From an uncultured Rhodospirillaceae bacterium (GTDB lineage: Bacteria > Pseudomonadota > Alphaproteobacteria > CAAGCB01 > CAG-977): a stretch of 64,000 bases of DNA. Positions within the stretch are counted from its first letter, which is position 1. Each line of letters starts with the position of its first letter. The stretch is taken from NCBI GenBank assembly GCA_900553035.1, contig USCC01000001.1, positions 1 through 64,000 of the forward strand. Direction: 5' to 3'. A model generated the notes under the pieces. That model saw nothing but the letters and a program-made list of their open reading frames with translations, was not told the DNA's origin and did not search any database. Position numbers and translations under genes: made by a program. Positions 38,419 to 47,043 of the stretch are shown one piece after another.

Positions 38419-39161
38419 CATTTCCTCCTGAACGTCAGATAAACCGGTTTTTTCCCCTGCGCAACCGCCTTGAGTTCATAGCGCGTGTTCACCCAGTCCT
38501 CCGGCGGACAGCGCCAGTCATCGGCTTTTCGAGCCGTCCATTCAAAGTCCGGCGATTCCATCAGATGTTCCAGAGACCAGCGGATATATCCCATATCGTC
38601 GCTGGCCACCCGGAGTTCGCCGCCCGGCCGCAGAAGGCGCGCCAGAACCGGCAGGTTCCTGGGGCCGATGAAACGGCGGTCACGATGTTTTTTCTTTGGC
38701 CAGGGATCCGGAAACAGGACGTAGATCCGGCCGAAGCCGCCGTCCGTGAAATGCGGGAACAGATCACGGACGTCTTCGTCATGGACAAGGACGTTGTCCG
38801 TCCGCCCCGGCGCCAGACCGACCGTTTCGGGGTCAATATCCCCCCGGCTCTGCGTCCCGGTCAGGTGAGTCAGAAGGCTTGTCACGCCGTTGATGAACAC
38901 TTCCGCGCCGATAAAACCGACGTCAGGGCGGCGACGGGACTGTTCCGCCAGATGTTCGCCGCCGCCAAAGCCGACTTCCAGCCAGACATCGCGGACGGGG
39001 ACGGAAAAAAGCGTCCGCGGATCAACGGTTTCATCGGCGTCAAAATGACGCAGCCGAACCCGCGGCAGAAAAGAATCCAACAAAACGACCCGGGAAGGCT
39101 TCAGCTTTTTGCCTTTCCGACGGCCGTAAAAACGGTTTTCCCTGAATCCTTTCGCTTCCAT
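38418..39161 (-). CDS. trmB: tRNA (guanine-N7-)-methyltransferase
   Basis: A 247-residue SAM-dependent enzyme that makes m7G46 in tRNA. It has the SAM motif L-E-V-G-F-G-G-G-E-H near residue 62, and the family hallmark F-P-D-P-W-P-K-K-K-H-R-D-R-R-F near residue 150, plus a C-terminal T-R-Y-E-L-K-A. It begins 15 bp after metK, which makes its methyl donor, and overlaps the STAS gene. Confidence 0.95.
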   Translation of the reverse strand: MEAKGFRENRFYGRRKGKKLKPSRVVLLDSFLPRVRLRHFDADETVDPRTLFSVPVRDVWLEVGFGGGEHLAEQSRRRPDVGFIGAEVFINGVTSLLTHLTGTQSRGDIDPETVGLAPGRTDNVLVHDEDVRDLFPHFTDGGFGRIYVLFPDPWPKKKHRDRRFIGPRNLPVLARLLRPGGELRVASDDMGYIRWSLEHLMESPDFEWTARKADDWRCPPEDWVNTRYELKAVAQGKKPVYLTFRRK

Positions 39162-39176
39162 CCCCTTCTCCCTTCC

Positions 39177-40346
39177 TTAAAAGGCCGATTTCAGCGTTTC
39201 CGCCAAATCCGTTCTTTCCCAGGGGAACGCCCCGTCAACGCCGGGTGTCCGGCCGAAATGGCCGTATGCCGCCGACGGCAGATAAATCGGGCGGTTCAGC
39301 TCCAGATGCGTCCGGATGCCCCGGGGGCTTAAATCCATGACCTCGGGAAGCAGAGCCTCCAGACGGTCTTCATCAACGTGAGCCGTCCCGAATGTATTCA
39401 GGTAAATGGCCAGCGGCTTTGCGACACCGATGGCATACGCCACCTGGATCATGGCTCGGTCGGCCAGACCGGCCGCAACGATATTTTTGGCCAGGTAACG
39501 CGTCGCATACGCCGCCGAACGGTCAACCTTCGTCGGGTCTTTTCCCGAAAACGCGCCGCCGCCGTGAGGAATGGCCCCGCCGTATGTATCAACGATGATT
39601 TTCCGTCCCGTCAGACCGGTATCGCCGTCCGGACCGCCGATGACGAAGCGTCCCGTGGGATTGACATAGAATCTGCTTTCGGGCACCTCCCATCCGTCCG
39701 GCAGAACGCGGCGGACAACACCGCGCACGGTTTCGCGGATTTCGTCATAGGAAACGTCATCGGCGTGCTGCGTTGATACCACGACCGTGTCGACGTCAAC
39801 GGGAATACCGTTTTCATAGCGCAGAGTCACCTGGCTTTTGGCATCGGGGCGTAGCCATGCGACTTCCCCTGAATGACGCATTTTTGACAATTCATGCAGG
39901 ATGCGGTGCGACAGCGCGATCGGCGCGGGCATCAGTTCGTGTCCCGGCAGTTCGTTCGAGGCGTAGCCAAAAATGATTCCCTGATCGCCGGCGCCTTCCT
40001 CTTTGTTTTCCGAAGCGTCAACGCCCATGGCGATATCGGCGGACTGTTCATGCATATGGTTTTCGACCTGTACGGTACGCCAGTCAAAACCCGGCTGGTC
40101 GTAGCCGATTTTACGAATGCAGTCGCGGATGGTCTTTTCCATTTCCTCTTTTCCGACGGCGGCGGGCAGGCGGGCTTCGCCGCACAGGATGACGCGATCT
40201 GTTGTCGCCATGGTTTCAACGGCGGCGCGGGCGTACGGGTCATGAGAAAGGAAAAGATCAAGAAGGGCGTCTGAAATGCTGTCGCAGACTTTGTCGGGAT
40301 GCCCTTCGGAAACGGACTCGCTGGTGAACAGAAAACTTTTTCTCAT
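39177..40346 (-). CDS. metK: S-adenosylmethionine synthetase
   Basis: A 389-residue enzyme that makes SAM from methionine and ATP. Visible: [13 protein letters not shown] near the start, [12 protein letters not shown] near residue 118, and [15 protein letters not shown] near residue 258. An AGGAG ribosome site lies about 10 bases before the ATG. The leader contains two overlapping hairpins. It follows an HTH regulator and precedes trmB, the usual alphaproteobacterial order. Confidence 0.97.
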   Translation of the reverse strand: MRKSFLFTSESVSEGHPDKVCDSISDALLDLFLSHDPYARAAVETMATTDRVILCGEARLPAAVGKEEMEKTIRDCIRKIGYDQPGFDWRTVQVENHMHEQSADIAMGVDASENKEEGAGDQGIIFGYASNELPGHELMPAPIALSHRILHELSKMRHSGEVAWLRPDAKSQVTLRYENGIPVDVDTVVVSTQHADDVSYDEIRETVRGVVRRVLPDGWEVPESRFYVNPTGRFVIGGPDGDTGLTGRKIIVDTYGGAIPHGGGAFSGKDPTKVDRSAAYATRYLAKNIVAAGLADRAMIQVAYAIGVAKPLAIYLNTFGTAHVDEDRLEALLPEVMDLSPRGIRTHLELNRPIYLPSAAYGHFGRTPGVDGAFPWERTDLAETLKSAF

Positions 40347-40376
40347 ACAATGTGCTCCTCATATCCAAAGTGAAAA

Positions 40377-40427
40377 GTTTTCCGAGACGGAAAACGCCTC
40401 CCATATATAAAACACGGGAGGCGTTTT
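40377..40427 (-). promoter_or_regulatory. Overlapping hairpins between the HTH gene and metK
   Basis: On the minus strand a terminator-like stem comes first (AAAACGCCTCCC arm at 40416-40427, GGGAGGCGTTTT arm at 40391-40402, four Us). A second stem (GTTTTCCG at 40388-40395 on the minus strand, CGGAAAAC at 40377-40384) reuses its last five bases. The two cannot form fully at once, so this may be an attenuator. I see no known SAM riboswitch consensus. Confidence 0.55.
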
Positions 40428-40444
40428 GAAAACAATTTTAAATC

Positions 40445-40951
40445 TTATTCGCCGGCTTCTTCTTCCGCGTCGTCAGCACCGGTTTCGACGTCGTTCGATT
40501 TCGCCAGAGATTTGACCAGTTCGAACACCTTGCGAGCCACGTTGCGGTCCTGAATGCGGTAGTAGGCGCGGACAAGCTCCAGCGTTTCACGTTTGCTCAT
40601 GGGATCGTAGTTGAAGCTTGCGGGTTCTTCGGCCAGGCCGACGGCGCCGGCCAGCATGCGCGGGCTGCGTTCGGCAACCTGTTCGTCCATTTCCTCGAAA
40701 AAGAAACCGATCGAAACTTCAAGCACCTTGCTGATATCGTACAGGCGGCTGGCGCCGATACGGTTCAGTCCGCGTTCATATTTCTGAACCTGCTGGAACG
40801 TCAAACCGATAGCTTCGCCAAGTTTTTCCTGGCTCATTCCGAGCAGGGTACGGCGGAGTTTGACGCGGGATCCGACATGGACGTCAATCGGATTGGGAGA
40901 GCCGTCTTCCGTACGGCCGCGAGACGATCTTCTGATGACTGTATCTGACAT
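40445..40951 (-). CDS. XRE-type helix-turn-helix regulator
   Basis: A 168-residue regulator with an XRE/Cro-type domain at about residues 25-80: V-G-S-R-V-K-L-R-R-T-L-L-G-M-S-Q-E-K-L, then L-T-F-Q-Q-V-Q-K-Y-E-R-G and R-I-G-A-S-R-L-Y-D-I. The C-terminal 60 residues are helical and end in an acidic tail. This gene type upstream of metK is conserved across alphaproteobacteria; its targets are not known to me. Confidence 0.88.
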   Translation of the reverse strand: MSDTVIRRSSRGRTEDGSPNPIDVHVGSRVKLRRTLLGMSQEKLGEAIGLTFQQVQKYERGLNRIGASRLYDISKVLEVSIGFFFEEMDEQVAERSPRMLAGAVGLAEEPASFNYDPMSKRETLELVRAYYRIQDRNVARKVFELVKSLAKSNDVETGADDAEEEAGE

Positions 40952-41230
40952 GTGAGCCTCTCTGTAAAGTGTTTTAATTATTACGCTTCATTTAGCGCGA
41001 TAAGTGCATCCTATCGTATGTAACGACGTCTAATCAAGCTTTTTATGGGACTTCTTAAAGAAGAATCGTCTTTTTTAAAGCTCTTTTCCGTTAAACCATC
41101 TATTTATGATAGAAACACTTTTAGACATCAAAATCAATAGAAATCGATAACACTAGACTAATTTATAGTTATCAAGGAAATTTAAAACTTTTTGCTTCCT
41201 GTTTTAAAAGCGCCAAGCTATTTTTTAAAA

Positions 41231-43639
41231 ATGACCATGTACGAGAGTTTTCTTTCCAATCTGTTTCTGTCGGCTTTTTTCTATCCGAAAACGCTGACGG
41301 CGGTCTGTGTCGGTATTCTGGCCCTCCTGAGCTTTGCGCTGTACCGGCTTGGAACGATGAAGCGGGATCTGCAGAAACTCTCGCGGCTTCTGGCGGTTTA
41401 CCGTGAAACGGCGGACGGGCTTCCGGACGGTTATTTCCTGTGGATTTACGATTCTGTGGGTTTCATCGCCCATACGCGTTGCTCGCGCCGGCTGGCGGTC
41501 ATGCTGAACCTGTTCGCCGGGACGGAAACGTCGTTTGACGCGCTTCTGGAGCGTTTTTCGCCGGCCTGTGCCGAAACGCTGGCCGAAGCGGTCCGCGACA
41601 TGCGGCGGGAAGACCGGCCCTTTTCCATGGAAGTCCGGAATGCCGACGGAACAAAACATTTCGCGGTGGCGGGCTTCCGTTCACTCGGCCCCGGCAACGC
41701 CCCTCTGGCCGACATTCTGTGGATCCGCGACACGACCGAAGACGACCGCCGTCTGTCATCGCTGACCGCCGAAGCCGAAGAGATGAAAAAGCAGAATACA
41801 TTTCTGGAACAGGCACTGGATTCTTTCCCGTTTCCGATCTGGATGCGCAACGAAGACCTTCAGCTCTTTTCCTGTAACCCCGCCTACGCCCGCGCTGTCC
41901 ACGCCCCTTCCAAAGAGCAGGCCATCCTGTCGGGAACGGAGCTTGTGTATGAAAAATCGCCACGCGAGGCCCGCGTTCTGGCCGCCGCCGCCCGTGCCGC
42001 GGGCAAAGAGCATAACGCCCGGGAATTCGTTGTTATGAACGGACGCCGGCGCCGCATTGAAGTCTCCGAAATTCCCCTGCCGGCGTCGGGAGAATCCTTC
42101 CGCAGCAAAACGCTGGGCTTTGTCCGCGACATCACACGCGAAGAAGATCTCCGTCAAAGTCTGGAAGACCACATCCGTTCGCACAACGGCGTTCTGGAGC
42201 ATCTGAAAACCGCCGTGGCCGTGTTTGACATGGAAACACGGCTCCAGTTTTACAACACATCCTTCCTGAATCTCTGGGATCTGGAAGAGGAATGGCTTGA
42301 CGGCTCTCCGACGTACGCCCATTTTCTGGACATTCTCCGGGAAAAGCGGCGGCTGCCCGAAAACCGGGATTTCAGCGCCTATAAAGCCAGAGAAATTCAG
42401 TATTTTTCCACCCTGGTCTCGGCGCAGGAGGACATTATGCACCTGCCTTCGGGCGTGACGTTGCGCCGCATGCTGATTCCCCATCCGCTGGGCGGCCTGC
42501 TGATAACCTACGAAGACGTCACGGGCCACCTGACCATGGAGCGTTCCATGACGGTTCTGAACGAAACGCAGTGCATGCTGATCAACCAGATGCGCGAGGC
42601 CATTCTGGTGTTCGGAAGCGACGGACGTCTGCGGCTGGCGAATGCCGCGTACCGGACGCTGTGGCAGTTTGATCCCGGGGAATTCAGGAAAAGCGCTCCC
42701 AGCATTCCGGAAGTCCTGGAAAAACAGCGCTCCTTCTTTGAAGCCGAAAAGAATTGGGAATCCCTGAAGGAACAGCTTTTGGGCGTTCTGACCGCACATA
42801 CGGGTGAAATTTTCCAGATCATGCGTTCCGACGGCCGCGTTTTGGAATTCATGTCGCTCGGGCTTCCGGACGGCGGGATTTTTGCTTCGTTCTTTGACGT
42901 TACGGAAGAGGAGAAAAGCTCGCTTCTGCTGAAGGAAAAGGAAAACCTCTTTTCACATTACCGCCAGACGGCCGTCCAGACGGATCGGCTACGCTCCCTG
43001 TTTCTGGAACAGCTCGGCAACGAAATGGCTCCGCCGCTACGGATTCTGGGCGAAGCGTCCGCCGCTCTTCTCGGGCCGAAGGGCAAAGGGCTCACAAAAC
43101 AGCAGAAAACACTTCTCCAGTCCGTCTCCGAATCCTCCGAGGATATCCGGAGTCTGCTTTCGGATATGACGGATCTGGCACAGATTGAATCCGGGACGAG
43201 CATACTGGAGCTTGATTCCGTCGATGTCCCGGCGCTTTTGAACGCCGCCGTCCGTGCTGTCCGCGAAAGGGCGAAGGCCAAAGGGATCACTGTCGCGTTA
43301 AAGGTCGAAGACGGCCTTCCCGCTCTGATCGCCGACAAGAAACGTCTGAAACAGGTTCTGTATTACCTCCTGAACAATGCCGTCGCTTCTTCGTTTAAAA
43401 ACGGAACGGTCGGGCTGACGGCTGAAGCGGTCGAAGAAGACAGCGGCCGCCGCCTCAGGATAAGCGTTTCCGAAACGTCCCTGAACCTGAACGGAGAAAC
43501 GGAAACCGTCAATTTCGCGGCACAGGACGGATTCGCGTCCTCTCTGATTTCCGCCCTGATCGAGATGCACGGGGGAGAACTGCAGATTTCGGACAAAAAC
43601 GGTACGAAAGAAACGCAAATTCTGTTGCCCTGTCGCTAG
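41231..43639 (+). CDS. DivL-like PAS-domain pseudo-histidine kinase
   Basis: An 802-residue protein: one N-terminal membrane segment (residues 10-40), then several PAS-like domains (F-P-F-P-I-W-M-R-N-E-D, T-A-V-A-V-F-D-M-E-T-R, A-I-L-V-F-G-S-D-G-R), a HisKA-like helix pair and a GHKL-like end. Where H (or Y in Caulobacter DivL) should be, the H-box reads G-N-E-M-A-P-P-L, so the acceptor is Asn (codon 43019-43021). The ATP-lid glycine motifs are also degraded (Q-D-G-F-A-S-S-L). It sits upstream of tsaE-amgK-murU-addBA, the usual divL neighbourhood. ATG at 41231 is chosen; no strong ribosome site is visible, and a TTG at 41192 or ATG at 41237 is possible. Catalysis is unlikely; scaffold or sensor function is inferred. 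Confidence 0.78.
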   Translation: MTMYESFLSNLFLSAFFYPKTLTAVCVGILALLSFALYRLGTMKRDLQKLSRLLAVYRETADGLPDGYFLWIYDSVGFIAHTRCSRRLAVMLNLFAGTETSFDALLERFSPACAETLAEAVRDMRREDRPFSMEVRNADGTKHFAVAGFRSLGPGNAPLADILWIRDTTEDDRRLSSLTAEAEEMKKQNTFLEQALDSFPFPIWMRNEDLQLFSCNPAYARAVHAPSKEQAILSGTELVYEKSPREARVLAAAARAAGKEHNAREFVVMNGRRRRIEVSEIPLPASGESFRSKTLGFVRDITREEDLRQSLEDHIRSHNGVLEHLKTAVAVFDMETRLQFYNTSFLNLWDLEEEWLDGSPTYAHFLDILREKRRLPENRDFSAYKAREIQYFSTLVSAQEDIMHLPSGVTLRRMLIPHPLGGLLITYEDVTGHLTMERSMTVLNETQCMLINQMREAILVFGSDGRLRLANAAYRTLWQFDPGEFRKSAPSIPEVLEKQRSFFEAEKNWESLKEQLLGVLTAHTGEIFQIMRSDGRVLEFMSLGLPDGGIFASFFDVTEEEKSSLLLKEKENLFSHYRQTAVQTDRLRSLFLEQLGNEMAPPLRILGEASAALLGPKGKGLTKQQKTLLQSVSESSEDIRSLLSDMTDLAQIESGTSILELDSVDVPALLNAAVRAVRERAKAKGITVALKVEDGLPALIADKKRLKQVLYYLLNNAVASSFKNGTVGLTAEAVEEDSGRRLRISVSETSLNLNGETETVNFAAQDGFASSLISALIEMHGGELQISDKNGTKETQILLPCR

Positions 43640-43771
43640 GTCTTCCCGTCTTCATCTCTGTTTTTTGTCGATTTTTTGCGAAAAAACTTTTTTTATTCTT
43701 TCATTTTATATATACTGTAAATGTGATAGAAAGAAAGTCACTGTTTTACAGGATTAAGAAGGTCGAAAAAA

Positions 43772-44527
43772 ATGGAAAACAATCAAAGAAAACGTCCGCG
43801 TCTGGGCCTGACGCCCAACGAAATGGGGTGGTCACAGCGTCAGCCGAACCCGGCCGCCGCGCGAAAGGCGGACCAGGACGGTGCTTTCGACAACACAGTG
43901 CAGAGCGACAAGGTCCTTTACCGGGATCGTACGGCAGCGCGCCAGGCGGAAGCAAAGGCGCATGAGGAAAAAATGAGCCGTACAGAACCCACGGCGGAAG
44001 AAGGGCGCAAGATCCGCATCATGCGCCGTGAACGGCTGGACGTCGAACGCCAGATTCGTGAAGGACTGGACGTCCGCAACAATATCCTGCGCCAGGAACA
44101 CCGTCTGGGAATCGACGGGGCTCTGTCCTATGAAGAACTGCGCCGCGCGGAACGTTCACCGACTCTGGTCGGACGCCGTAATCCGCTGAAGGCGAAAAAA
44201 TCCAAATTCAAAGGCCTGGGTAAGACAACACGCAAACGGAAAAACCGTGAAAAACTGTTGCCCTCGGAACGGCGGCGGAGGCTTTCCCGCACGAAAATCG
44301 AGCGGAACCGGAAGCTGTACCGCGACCGGATCGCGTCCAAAGATCTGAGCATCACAGGGCCGGACGGCAAAAAAATTAATATTGAACGCTTGCGCAAGTT
44401 GCGGGGAATCAGTAAAAATAAGCCCGTTACCCAGCGCGACGTCAATTCCGCCCGGCGGACAATGAAAGCCGAACGCGTCAGAAACGCGGGTCTGCAGATT
44501 CGCCGCAGAGACCAGAATACGCGGTAA
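43772..44527 (+). CDS. Highly basic protein of unknown function
   Basis: A 251-residue, Arg/Lys-rich, low-hydrophobicity protein with no signal peptide or membrane segment. It has an N-terminal region rich in R/Q/A, a helical middle (E-E-G-R-K-I-R-I-M-R-R-E-R-L-D-V-E-R-Q-I-R-type charge pattern, coiled-coil-like), and a very basic stretch of about residues 140-190 (K-A-K-K-S-K-F-K-G, R-K-R-K-N-R-E-K). Nucleic-acid binding is the simplest guess. I recognise no family. The preceding 132-bp gap is AT-rich and promoter-like, and a terminator follows. Confidence 0.7.
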   Translation: MENNQRKRPRLGLTPNEMGWSQRQPNPAAARKADQDGAFDNTVQSDKVLYRDRTAARQAEAKAHEEKMSRTEPTAEEGRKIRIMRRERLDVERQIREGLDVRNNILRQEHRLGIDGALSYEELRRAERSPTLVGRRNPLKAKKSKFKGLGKTTRKRKNREKLLPSERRRRLSRTKIERNRKLYRDRIASKDLSITGPDGKKINIERLRKLRGISKNKPVTQRDVNSARRTMKAERVRNAGLQIRRRDQNTR

Positions 44528-44554
44528 TATGCGCTTGACGCCCTGAATAAGACG

Positions 44555-44589
44555 GACAACGGGTAAAATCTTTTTATCCGTTGTCTTTT
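44555..44589 (+). terminator. Intrinsic terminator after the basic-protein gene
   Basis: A 14-bp stem with one G-U pair (44555-44568 with 44572-44585), 3-nt loop and TTTT. It separates the basic-protein gene from the tsaE-addA cluster. Confidence 0.8.
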
Positions 44590-44609
44590 GTTTAACAAGG
44601 AAAAGAAAC

Positions 44610-45554
44610 ATGACATTCCTCCTTCGTATCGTTCTCCTTTTCACGGGTTTGGTCGGTTCCTACATCGGCAGCCTCAGTTTTAAAGAAAACAGCGGAGTCG
44701 ACATTGCCATCGGCGCTCTCGGACTTCTGGTGGCCATCATCTGTTTCTTTTTCCTCGCAAAAGGTCTGTGGCGAATTCTGGGTTGCCTGACGACTTTTAT
44801 CATTGTCGCGCTGATTGTCGGCGCCATCTTTTATTTCCTGGCCGGCTCTGACCTTGTGAGCGGCCTTATGGGTAAAACGCCTGCCGCGCCGGCCGCCGAA
44901 CAATCGTACGCGCCTCAGCCGCAGGCCGCTCCGGCCACACAGGGCGGCACGCAGGAAATGGTGGAAATGATCACTCCGATGCTTCAGGCCATGGGCGGCG
45001 CACAGCCGGCCGCACCGCAGGCACAGCCCGTACCCCAACCGCAGCAGCGGCCCGTCATCGCCGGACGCGTCGAATCCATTGCCAGCGGTGACCAGTTCCG
45101 CATCGGCAGTCAGTGGATCCGTCTGTTCGGAATTGATGCGCCGGAAATCCAGCAGACCTGCACGGATCAGCACGGCCGCGCCTACAACTGCGGTTATACT
45201 GTTGCACGCAAATTAAAAGAGCTTCTCGGAAATGACGAAGTAACCTGCAGTGTTGTGGCCATGAATGGCCAGGGCAACGTCGTGGCCACCTGTTCAATCG
45301 GCGAATTCGATCTGGGGGCCGCCATGGTCGAATCCGGATGGGCCGTCGCCCTGCGTAACGTAACGCCGGTTTATATCCCCTATGAGGACAACGCCCGCCA
45401 GAAACAGCTCGGCCTGTGGGCAGGCAAATTCTACATGCCGTGGGAATGGATCGCCCAGCAACAGCAGCTTCAGGCGGAAAAAAGCACGGTCAAAGTGCCC
45501 AAGATCAAAAATCCGAACACCCCGAAAAAATCCAGCATTTTCGACCATTTCTAA
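44610..45554 (+). CDS. Membrane-anchored thermonuclease-like (SNase) protein
   Basis: A 314-residue protein. The first 90 residues hold about three membrane helices; a Pro/Ala/Gln-rich linker of 60 residues follows, then an SNase-like domain from about residue 150. That domain keeps I-R-L-F-G-I-D-A-P-E (first Arg and Glu of the active site) but has N-G-Q-G-N-V-V-A where D-x-x-G-R is expected, so the second Arg appears missing. The enzyme would cut nucleic acids at the cell surface if active. It precedes tsaE by 3 bp. Confidence 0.78.
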   Translation: MTFLLRIVLLFTGLVGSYIGSLSFKENSGVDIAIGALGLLVAIICFFFLAKGLWRILGCLTTFIIVALIVGAIFYFLAGSDLVSGLMGKTPAAPAAEQSYAPQPQAAPATQGGTQEMVEMITPMLQAMGGAQPAAPQAQPVPQPQQRPVIAGRVESIASGDQFRIGSQWIRLFGIDAPEIQQTCTDQHGRAYNCGYTVARKLKELLGNDEVTCSVVAMNGQGNVVATCSIGEFDLGAAMVESGWAVALRNVTPVYIPYEDNARQKQLGLWAGKFYMPWEWIAQQQQLQAEKSTVKVPKIKNPNTPKKSSIFDHF

Positions 45555-45557
45555 CCC

Positions 45558-46046
45558 ATGTATGCGTTCTGTGTTCAAAACCGGGCCGCGCTGGAAAAAG
45601 CGGCGGCCGATCTGGCGAAACTCTGTCGGCCAAAAGATGTCATCGCCCTGTTCGGCGATCTCGGCATGGGGAAAACCGTTTTCGCCCGGGCTTTCATCCG
45701 CTCTTTCGGACGCCCTGAGGAAGAAGTGCCCAGCCCGACTTTCACACTGGTTCAAACCTATGACGTCCGCACCGGAAACGGCGGAGAAACAGCCGTCTGG
45801 CATTTTGATCTTTACCGTCTGAAACACCCCGATGAAATTTACGAAACCGGATTTGAAGAAGCGCTTTCAGACGGCATTTCCCTTATCGAATGGCCGGAAC
45901 GAGCCGGAAACAGACTGCCGGGGAACAGATTGGAAATCCATTTAAGCGCCGGGGCTTCGCCCGACGAACGCCGGGTAGAGATTATTCCGCTCGGAAAAAC
46001 GTGGAAAAACAGGACAGATTGGGAAACGTATGCCGGAACGCATTGA
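45558..46046 (+). CDS. tsaE: tRNA threonylcarbamoyladenosine ATPase TsaE
   Basis: A 162-residue P-loop ATPase that works with TsaB, TsaC and TsaD in making t6A37 on tRNA. It has Walker A G-D-L-G-M-G-K-T near residue 33, S-P-T-F-T-L-V near residue 58, H-F-D-L-Y-R and L-I-E-W-P-E-R. It overlaps amgK by 17 bp, so the two are coupled. The order tsaE-amgK-murU is typical in alphaproteobacteria. Confidence 0.93.
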   Translation: MYAFCVQNRAALEKAAADLAKLCRPKDVIALFGDLGMGKTVFARAFIRSFGRPEEEVPSPTFTLVQTYDVRTGNGGETAVWHFDLYRLKHPDEIYETGFEEALSDGISLIEWPERAGNRLPGNRLEIHLSAGASPDERRVEIIPLGKTWKNRTDWETYAGTH

Positions 46047-47043
46047 TTTAATTCATGATTTTTTAAACACAAACGGCTGGGGCGATGCGGACAGAAAAAT
46101 TCTGGCCGCCGACGCGTCTTTCCGGCGCTATGACCGCCTGACACGGGGCAATGAAACGATGGTTTTCATGGACGCGCCGCCGCCGATGGAAGACGTCCGC
46201 CCGTTCGTCAAAGTCGCCTGCCATCTGGAAAAGCTTGGCTACAGCGCGCCGCATCTTTATGCCGTTGATGAAGAAAACGGCTTCCTCCTCCTGGAAGATT
46301 TCGGCGATGCGACATACACGCGTCTTTTGAAAAAGGGCGAAAACGAACACGACCTTTACGCTCTGGCGACGGATCTGCTGATCGATCTGCACCGGCAGGA
46401 GGAGAAAGCGGCCGTTCCGGAAAACCTTCCGCCGTATGACGGAGACGCCCTGATGCGCGAGGCGATGCTGTTTCCGGACTGGTTCATGCCTGCGGCATTC
46501 GGCGTACCGACGGACAAGGAAACGTCCGATGAATATGCTCTTTTGTGGGAGGATGTCTTTCCGCTGGCCCGAAACGTCCCTCAGACGATCGTCCTGCGCG
46601 ACTACCATGTGGACAACCTGATGCGTCTGGAAGACCGCGCAGGCATCCGTGCCTGCGGCCTGCTTGATTTTCAGGATGCCCTGCACGGCCCCGTGACCTA
46701 TGACATCATGTCCCTTCTGGAAGACGCGCGCCGTGACATTGCTCCGGATCTGTTTCACATGATGCGGGAACGCTATATGACCGGAACCGAAATCCCCGAC
46801 AGAGAAACCTTCCTGGCGTCCTGGGCCGTTCTGGCCGCCCAGCGCCACGCAAAAGTGCTGGGCATCTTCGTCCGGCTGTGCGTCCGCGATAAAAAGAATG
46901 TTTACCTCCGCCATCTGCCCCGTCTATGGCGTCTGATGGAACGGGCGCTGGAACATCCATGCCTTGGAAAACTCAAAGTCTGGTTCGACAAACATATTCC
47001 GCCTGAAAAAAGGACGATTCCGCCATGCCTGTTGCAAAAATAA
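46030..47043 (+). CDS. amgK: N-acetylmuramate/N-acetylglucosamine kinase, AmgK type
   Basis: A 337-residue phosphotransferase of the aminoglycoside-kinase fold. Visible: the F-L-L-L-E-D-F-G-D near residue 82, the catalytic V-L-R-D-Y-H-V-D-N-L (Brenner motif) near residue 195, and L-L-D-F-Q-D-A-L-H-G-P (metal Asp) near residue 215. AmgK phosphorylates MurNAc at the anomeric position for peptidoglycan recycling. Paired with murU, with a 19-bp overlap, so the assignment is strong though based on fold and context. Confidence 0.85.
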   Translation: MPERIDLIHDFLNTNGWGDADRKILAADASFRRYDRLTRGNETMVFMDAPPPMEDVRPFVKVACHLEKLGYSAPHLYAVDEENGFLLLEDFGDATYTRLLKKGENEHDLYALATDLLIDLHRQEEKAAVPENLPPYDGDALMREAMLFPDWFMPAAFGVPTDKETSDEYALLWEDVFPLARNVPQTIVLRDYHVDNLMRLEDRAGIRACGLLDFQDALHGPVTYDIMSLLEDARRDIAPDLFHMMRERYMTGTEIPDRETFLASWAVLAAQRHAKVLGIFVRLCVRDKKNVYLRHLPRLWRLMERALEHPCLGKLKVWFDKHIPPEKRTIPPCLLQK

